Source: Chitinophaga cymbidii (GTDB lineage Bacteria; Bacteroidota; Bacteroidia; Chitinophagales; Chitinophagaceae). Taken from it: a DNA stretch of 64,000 bases. Where the stretch lies: the NCBI RefSeq assembly GCF_007992715.1, contig NZ_BKAU01000003.1, positions 145,524-209,523 of the forward strand, given 5' to 3'. The notes under the pieces are model-generated. The model was not told the DNA's origin, did not search any database, and saw nothing but the letters and a program-made list of their open reading frames with translations. A program made the position numbers and the translations under genes. Below are positions 59,225-64,000 of this stretch, piece by piece. Positions within the stretch are counted from its first letter, which is position 1. Each line of letters begins with the position of its first letter.

Positions 59225-60508
59225 TTACAATCTGAACGCGGCTATGTTGTCTTCATTCCATGCTCCTCCGCCAAATTGCGATAATGTTTGCGTGGTATTT
59301 TCCACCTGGCAGTTGCCGGCAATGTAGTAGTAAGTTTTATTGGAGGATGAGGAGTTGTTGATGATCAGCAAACCCGACACGGTACTGAACGTAGCGGAGC
59401 CGCCCAGGCATCCGCTGATGAGATAGGAACCAACGATGTCGGTGGAAGGGGACAAGGGCCCGCTGGTCGTGCCAGCAAATGAGGTTCGCAGCCAGAACGC
59501 TGAATTGGCGGGTGCATAGGGCAATACGCGCATCAACATGGAAACGATCACGGCGTAGGTGCCTGGTGGCAGCGTAATGGAAGAGCCGGTGAGCTGGAAG
59601 CTGTTGGTACTATAGGGAATGTCGATGGGACCGGCGATAATGCCTGCCACACCAGCGCTGCCGCCGCCGCCTGCGGGGCCGGTGGCGCCTGCAACCCCGG
59701 TTGCGCCTTGCGGTCCCGTAGGGCCGGAGATGCTGGTGCCTTGTGCGCCGGTTGCGCCTGCCAGACCTGTTACGCCCTGCAGCCCTTCCGGGCCGGTGGG
59801 GCCTGCAAGACCGGTAACGCCGGGTACGCCCTGTGGCCCTGTGGAGCCGGGAACACTGGTACCTTGTGCGCCTGTTGCACCCGCCAATCCTGTTACGCCC
59901 TGTATGCCTTCAGCGCCGGTTGGGCCTTGAGGTCCGGTATGGCCGGGAACGCTGGTGCCTTGCGCACCGGTAGCGCCCGCCAATCCTGTTACGCCTTGTA
60001 TGCCTTCAGCGCCGGTTGGACCCTGCGGTCCGGTGGGGCCGGCAACGCTGGTACCCTGCGGCCCAGTGGACCCTGCTATTCCCGTTACACCTTGTATGCC
60101 ATCCGGCCCTGTAGCGCCCGCGAATCCCGTTATACCCTGCAACCCTGTTACGCCCTGGAATCCCTGTATTCCCGTTACGCCCTGCGGACCAAGGGGGCCG
60201 GTAAGGCCATTCATGATAGCATAGCTCCAGGTAGTGCCGGGAAAACCGGTTACGCCCTGCACGCCACGCTCACCGGAAGTGCCTGTAGCACCCTGGATGC
60301 CCGTTGCGCCCAGCAGGCCGGTTACGCCCTGCAAGCCGGTAGCGCCCTGAAAACCTTGAATGCCGTCGCTGCCTTGCGGGCCAGTGGCACCGGGAGGACC
60401 AGTAGGACCCTGCGGGCCGGTTGGACCAATAATGCCGGTGCTGCCGGAAGTACCAGTGGGGCCTGGAGTGCCGGTACTGCCAATGGATGTGTCGGATAGT
60501 AGGGCCAT
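59225..60508 (-). CDS. Collagen-like repeat protein with C-terminal globular domain
   Basis: 427 residues. Residues about 9-285 are Gly-X-Y triplets rich in GPTG, GPQG and GVTG, with an interruption at about 91-100 (TTWSYAIMN) and register breaks TSVA, TSVP, TSVP and TSIS. The last 140 residues form a beta-rich domain (LPPGTYAVIVSMLMRV, FWLRTSFAGT, ending in FRL), like trimerising C1q- or BclA-type tips. No signal peptide. A trimeric fibre with a globular end is expected. The many Thr residues in GPT triplets are the kind glycosylated in BclA. First gene of the operon, with a repeat in front. Confidence 0.9.
   Translation of the reverse strand: MALLSDTSIGSTGTPGPTGTSGSTGIIGPTGPQGPTGPPGATGPQGSDGIQGFQGATGLQGVTGLLGATGIQGATGTSGERGVQGVTGFPGTTWSYAIMNGLTGPLGPQGVTGIQGFQGVTGLQGITGFAGATGPDGIQGVTGIAGSTGPQGTSVAGPTGPQGPTGAEGIQGVTGLAGATGAQGTSVPGHTGPQGPTGAEGIQGVTGLAGATGAQGTSVPGSTGPQGVPGVTGLAGPTGPEGLQGVTGLAGATGAQGTSISGPTGPQGATGVAGATGPAGGGGSAGVAGIIAGPIDIPYSTNSFQLTGSSITLPPGTYAVIVSMLMRVLPYAPANSAFWLRTSFAGTTSGPLSPSTDIVGSYLISGCLGGSATFSTVSGLLIINNSSSSNKTYYYIAGNCQVENTTQTLSQFGGGAWNEDNIAAFRL
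59733..60050 (-). repeat. 96-bp tandem repeats within the collagen-like gene
   Basis: The register breaks fall at 60048, 59952, 59856 and 59733 (plus-strand position of a shared CTG), giving spacings of 96, 96 and 123 bp, that is 32, 32 and 41 codons. Units are nearly identical at DNA level, which suggests recent duplication and possible length variation between strains. Confidence 0.85.
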
Positions 60509-60559
60509 AGCGGGTATGTGGGTTTAAATAAGAAATCTTTCGGGTTATGATTGAGATAT

Positions 60560-60603
60560 TGTCTTATGCAGTCATCAGTAGCTTATGTCTTATGCATCAT
60601 CAG
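60560..60603. repeat. 18-19 bp direct repeat upstream of the collagen-like gene
   Basis: TGTCTTATGCAGTCATCAG (60560-60578) recurs at 60586-60603 as TGTCTTATGCATCATCAG, starting 26 bp apart, in the 147-bp gap before the collagen-like gene start at 60508. It could bind a regulator of the operon. No TAnnTTTG box was found in this gap. Confidence 0.6.
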
Positions 60604-60655
60604 CAATTTATTAAAATTAGTTCACATTAAGATCAATGCCTGACCGGAAATATCT

Positions 60656-61603
60656 TTATCGCCTGCGAAACAGATCAATGGTAGCGCCTACTTCAAAAGC
60701 GCCGTCTATATTGTTTTGAATACCACCTGTTTGTGCGTTGTATAACGCCTGTATCTGCACTGTTTTCATGATGTTGAAGCCAAGGCCCGCCGTTACGCTT
60801 TGGGATGAATGATACATGCCCATTACACTGGCCACGTTGTTGAGGAAGCTGATCTGCACGCCAGCGTCCAGTATATTGTCATATCCCCTTACCCCGCGGT
60901 AGCCCACTTTAGGTTCAATGCGGCTGATAGCGCCGGGAAGTGTAAACCGGTAGGAGGCCGCGGTGAAGAAAACGCCGCCGCCGTTCACGCCGCGGTCTTC
61001 GCCGGTGAAAAGGGCGCGCACATTGGGAATGGCGGCCTGCAGGGTCCAGGGGCCGTCTGTATAAGCCATGCCGTATTCCGCTTCAAAATAATCATCCCGA
61101 CGGTTGAAAGCAGCGAGGGAGGGATCTGTTACATCACCGTCTACATGCTCATAGTTCAGCCGGTGCACATTAAAAACGAATGAAAGCCCGAAATGCAATC
61201 GCTGGCCGCGGGCGCCCAGCGGCAGGTGGTAAGCGTAGGTAAGTCCTACGCGGGTGCGGTTGATCAGCCCCGCCTGATCGTTGAACACGTTGATACCCGC
61301 GCCAACCCGGCCCGTCACTACACCGTCTGCTGTAAAGAAAGCGGTCTTCGGCGCGCCTTCCATGCCATTCCATAGCCGGCGGTAGGCCGCGTTGATGTGC
61401 ATGCCGGAATCTACGCCGGCCATAGCCGGGTTAGCGAGATATTGGTTCTGATACCACTGCGTACCCGAAGGTTGTAATAATGCAGGCGCTTCGCCGAGGC
61501 TCTGGGCAGCGGCCTGGCTGATACTTCCCGCTGCCAGCAGCAGCATATAAAAGAAGCGTGTATATATCGGTGTTGTTATAAATTTTTTCATCCTGCTCAA
61601 CAT
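60656..61603 (-). CDS. PorP/SprF-family type IX secretion membrane protein
   Basis: 315 residues. A signal peptide (about 1-34, ending AAAQS) is followed by the family opening WYQNQYLANPAMAGVDSG and a 12-14 strand outer membrane barrel (VGLTYAYHLPLG, LHFGLSFVF, VGYRGVRGYDN) with C-terminal strand FEVGATIDLF. PorP/SprF proteins are T9SS partners that often sit next to a large CHU_C cargo and anchor it to the surface. Here the upstream neighbour, 9 bp away, is such a cargo. ATG codons at 61603 and 61591 are both possible starts. Confidence 0.95.
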   Translation of the reverse strand: MLSRMKKFITTPIYTRFFYMLLLAAGSISQAAAQSLGEAPALLQPSGTQWYQNQYLANPAMAGVDSGMHINAAYRRLWNGMEGAPKTAFFTADGVVTGRVGAGINVFNDQAGLINRTRVGLTYAYHLPLGARGQRLHFGLSFVFNVHRLNYEHVDGDVTDPSLAAFNRRDDYFEAEYGMAYTDGPWTLQAAIPNVRALFTGEDRGVNGGGVFFTAASYRFTLPGAISRIEPKVGYRGVRGYDNILDAGVQISFLNNVASVMGMYHSSQSVTAGLGFNIMKTVQIQALYNAQTGGIQNNIDGAFEVGATIDLFRRR

Positions 61604-61611
61604 TTAATAGA

Positions 61612-64000
61612 TTATTTACTGTCCCGTACAATGGTGATGTAACCCCTGGCCGTAGCCTCGCCGCCGTTAATGGTCAGAATGTAATAATAGGTACCTTCTG
61701 CCAGCGGGCTGCCGTTGAGGGTGCCGTCCCATTCATTGCTGTAGTTCCTGCGCTGGTACACCATGCGGCCGGCGCGGTCAAAGATCTTCACTTCGTTGTT
61801 CGGGTAGCTGTCCAGGTTGCGGACCACCCAGCGGTCGTTGCGCCCGTCACCGTTGGGAGTTAATATGTTAGTGGCGTCTACTTTAAAGTCGTTCACCACG
61901 GCAATGCTGATACTGCCGGTGCCGGTACAGCCGGCGGCGTTCGTGGCGGTTACCTCGTAGGTAATATTGGCCTGCGGCCTCACTTCCAGTACAGCGCTCT
62001 GCCGTCCGCTGATAATACCGTCTGCATCCGTCCATTGATAAGCAGCGCCGCCGGAAGCGGTGAGCCTTACAATGTCTCCTTTGGAAACACTGGTGCCTTT
62101 ATCGCTGGTAATGGTCACCGCGATCGGGTTGGTTACGGTTACCGTGAATGTACGGCGCAGGGTATCTGTGCCGCCGTTGAGCGTACCGCCATTGTCTTTT
62201 ATAGTAACGGTAACGGTTATATTACCTGCCGCGGTGCCGGCTTTCAATTGATAGCTCAGTACATTGGAAGCGTTTACGGTCAGCAGATCAAATACGTCCT
62301 GGCTGGCCGTAGCGGCAATGGTAAACGTTTGGTCCGGTTCTACGGCGGAGGCGCCGGTGAGCTGAATGGTATGTGTTTCCGTATCCGGACATTGGCTCAC
62401 GTTCGCAACAGGGTCCAGCGTGGGCGCCTGGTTCACGTAGGTCACCTGTATGGTCACCGGTATGGCGGCGCTGGTATTCAGCCCGTCACTTACGGTAATA
62501 CCCAGCGTAATGGTGGTGCCGCCAAGTGGGCCGAGCAGGTTCACATCTTTCACGCGCAGCATACCCGTGGCCGTAATTTCCAATGCACCGCCAGCGCCAT
62601 CTGTGGCAATGGTCCAGTTCTGCAGGGCATCTGCGCCCGCAGTGGCCGCAACCTGGCCTATTTCAGTGCCTGTTGGGCTGTACTGGTTGACGCTAAAGCT
62701 TTGGCCGGCGGTGATTACCGGGGCAGTAGCATCGTAAGTGAAAGAAACGGTATTAGACGCATTGTTGCCATTACCAGCGATGTTCACTGCCATGTCAGCC
62801 GGCAGGCTTACGTTCACGGCGCCGTCTGCGGCGGGCGTTACAACCGCTGTGTAAGTGATGTTGTCTGCCGTTTGCAGGCCGGAGGCCGCGCCATTGGTAA
62901 CATTGATGTCCGTCGCATCCAGTCCGCTAACCGCCTCACTGAAGGTAAGTGTTACGGTTGCCGGCGTGTTCACGCGACCGGCGGAAGTGGTGGTCACTGT
63001 TACATTGGGGCGCTGGGTGTTGACGAATACGCCGCTGGTGTTGCCGGCGTTGTTCAATGCCGGCAAGGCATTATTGCCTGCTGCATCCAGTACGGTGGCG
63101 CCGTTCAGTTCCAGGTTGCCGCCGATCGCAATGCCGTCCATGTCCATATCTCCATCCTGCACGGTGTAGCGGAAGGTGAGGGCATTGGTGCCGGAACCGC
63201 CGGTGTAGGCCGCTGTTACGGAAGCGGAACCAATGGTCAGGCTGATGCCCGGTGAGCCACCGGTATTGACAACAACATTCTCACTGAAATGCACGGTGAA
63301 ATCAAGGTGTTCCCCGGTGCTGTAATAGCCATTGGCGGGTACATCTACGGAGGTCACCGCAGGTGCGGTTCCATCGTACGTATAGTTGATCACGTTAGAT
63401 GCCTGGTTGCCGTTCCCTGCGATGTTCACCGTAACATTGGCCGGTACGCTGATTGCTCCGTTTGCGGTGTGTGTTACCAGTACCGTGTAGGAGATATTAT
63501 CAGAAGTTTGCAGATTGCTCAGGGTAGCATTGGTAGCGGTGAAATCCGTTAATGCAAAACCTGTTACCGCTTCGCTGAATGTAACTGTCAGTGTGAACGG
63601 TGCATTGGCAGATGGTGTACCGGAAAGCACAACGGTGGGAGCAATGGTATTGACAAATACGCCGCTGGTGTTACCGGTATTGTTCAATGCCGGCAGTGCA
63701 TCGTTGCCCGCGGCATCCTGTATGGAGGCGCCATTGAGTTCCAGGTTGCCACCTAACGCAATGCCGTCCATGTCCAGATCACCATCCTGCACGGTGTAAC
63801 GGAAGGTGAGGGCGTTGCTTCCGGAACCGCCGGTATAGGCCGCTGTTACGGAAGCGGAACCAATGGTCACACTGATCCCCGGCGAGCCGCCGGTGTTGAC
63901 AACAACATTTTCGCTGAAATGCACGGTGAAATCAAGGTGTTCCCCGGTGCTGTAATAGCCATTGGCGGGTACATCTACGGAGGTCACCGCAGGTGCGGTT
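61612..64000 (-). CDS. Large Ig-like repeat surface protein with CHU_C (T9SS) domain, 5' end outside the window
   Basis: At least 796 residues are visible; the frame is open through the right edge, so the true N-terminus is missing (a GTG at 63987 is internal). Two units of 210 residues, with DxDMDG-type strands, are bacterial Ig-like/cadherin-like folds. A PKD- or HYR-like part follows (YVNQAPTLDPVANVSQC), then a Big-type domain (GCTGTGSISIAVVND), and the final 85 residues are the CHU_C T9SS signal (NILTPNGDGRNDRW, EVKIFDRAGRMVY, WDGTLNGSPLAEGTYYY). It should be secreted and attached at the surface, probably an adhesin. It precedes PorP/SprF by 9 bp. Confidence 0.93.
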   Translation of the reverse strand, partial: TAPAVTSVDVPANGYYSTGEHLDFTVHFSENVVVNTGGSPGISVTIGSASVTAAYTGGSGSNALTFRYTVQDGDLDMDGIALGGNLELNGASIQDAAGNDALPALNNTGNTSGVFVNTIAPTVVLSGTPSANAPFTLTVTFSEAVTGFALTDFTATNATLSNLQTSDNISYTVLVTHTANGAISVPANVTVNIAGNGNQASNVINYTYDGTAPAVTSVDVPANGYYSTGEHLDFTVHFSENVVVNTGGSPGISLTIGSASVTAAYTGGSGTNALTFRYTVQDGDMDMDGIAIGGNLELNGATVLDAAGNNALPALNNAGNTSGVFVNTQRPNVTVTTTSAGRVNTPATVTLTFSEAVSGLDATDINVTNGAASGLQTADNITYTAVVTPAADGAVNVSLPADMAVNIAGNGNNASNTVSFTYDATAPVITAGQSFSVNQYSPTGTEIGQVAATAGADALQNWTIATDGAGGALEITATGMLRVKDVNLLGPLGGTTITLGITVSDGLNTSAAIPVTIQVTYVNQAPTLDPVANVSQCPDTETHTIQLTGASAVEPDQTFTIAATASQDVFDLLTVNASNVLSYQLKAGTAAGNITVTVTIKDNGGTLNGGTDTLRRTFTVTVTNPIAVTITSDKGTSVSKGDIVRLTASGGAAYQWTDADGIISGRQSAVLEVRPQANITYEVTATNAAGCTGTGSISIAVVNDFKVDATNILTPNGDGRNDRWVVRNLDSYPNNEVKIFDRAGRMVYQRRNYSNEWDGTLNGSPLAEGTYYYILTINGGEATARGYITIVRDSK
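62741..64000 (-). repeat. 630-bp tandem repeat in the CHU_C surface protein gene
   Basis: The sequence at 63301-63370 recurs exactly at 63931-64000, and the similarity continues through both 630-bp units (62741-63370 and 63371-64000). The half of each unit around 63010-63370 and 63640-64000 is nearly identical; the other half is more diverged. A unit equals 210 residues, probably two Ig-like domains. The array continues past the window. Confidence 0.92.

Noticed and set aside
59733..60050. Possible CRISPR array
   Set aside because: The regular repeats are coding 96-bp units of the collagen-like gene, in frame, without variable spacers or cas genes.
44119..60508. Prophage or contractile injection system
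   Set aside because: The fibre-like and LysM-like proteins suggest it, but no sheath, tube, baseplate wedge, portal, terminase, lysis or integrase gene is visible in the operon.
62035..63255. 406-codon open frame on the plus strand
   Set aside because: It is antisense to the repeat-rich CHU_C gene; its apparent repeats only mirror the repeats of the real gene.

Overview
The window looks like chromosomal DNA from a Bacteroidota bacterium, most likely family Chitinophagaceae and Chitinophaga-like. This rests on: several promoters of the Bacteroidota form TTTG-n19/20-TAnnTTTG; a PorP/SprF protein next to a protein with a gliding-motility (CHU_C, type IX secretion) C-terminal domain; LytTR/LytS and GSCFA genes; weak Shine-Dalgarno sites; and moderately high GC broken by a few AT-rich accessory genes. 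The genus is an inference; no rRNA is present.

Layout. 1-2288: end of one Spy-like periplasmic protein, a second small one, and a cardiolipin synthase. 2299-3945: two AT-rich accessory genes, an AAA/DUF4143-type ATPase and an ArsR regulator, both with dyads at their promoters. 4222-11488: a hotdog thioesterase, then a TetR regulator with an operator palindrome and a five-gene efflux operon (TolC, lipoprotein adaptor, two ABC ATPases, two ABC-2 permeases) that resembles E. coli ybhGFSR/cecR. 11600-21203: a MocR regulator, DinB, Ogt, PLP decarboxylase, EamA exporter, GNAT-DinB fusion, GNAT, NUDIX, RlmB-type methyltransferase, HMG-CoA lyase and GSCFA protein. 21271-29865: MFS symporter, patatin-barrel outer membrane protein, MiaE, BioF-like synthase, an unknown protein and a penicillin-acylase-like Ntn hydrolase. 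29913-33404: tRNA-Lys, then an AT-rich stretch with a Fic protein and a LytTR/LytS pair. 33533-40124: arginase-fold protein, GH43, lipoprotein, MBL hydrolase, cold-shock protein with a long leader, GNAT and alpha/beta hydrolase.

40288-64000 is the unusual part. A 1293-residue multi-glycosyltransferase faces, and overlaps by 51 bp, a tightly packed minus-strand operon: collagen-like protein (427 aa), an unrecognised 1112-aa protein, two tandem paralogous HNH/zinc-knuckle proteins, and a 3241-aa protein with beta-rich modules and LysM-like repeats. None of these five has a visible signal peptide. Directly upstream on the same strand are a PorP/SprF protein and a repeat-rich surface protein with a CHU_C domain that runs off the window edge. 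I do not recognise this combination. It is the best candidate here for an undescribed system, perhaps a glycosylated cell-surface or released fibrous particle; its function is open.
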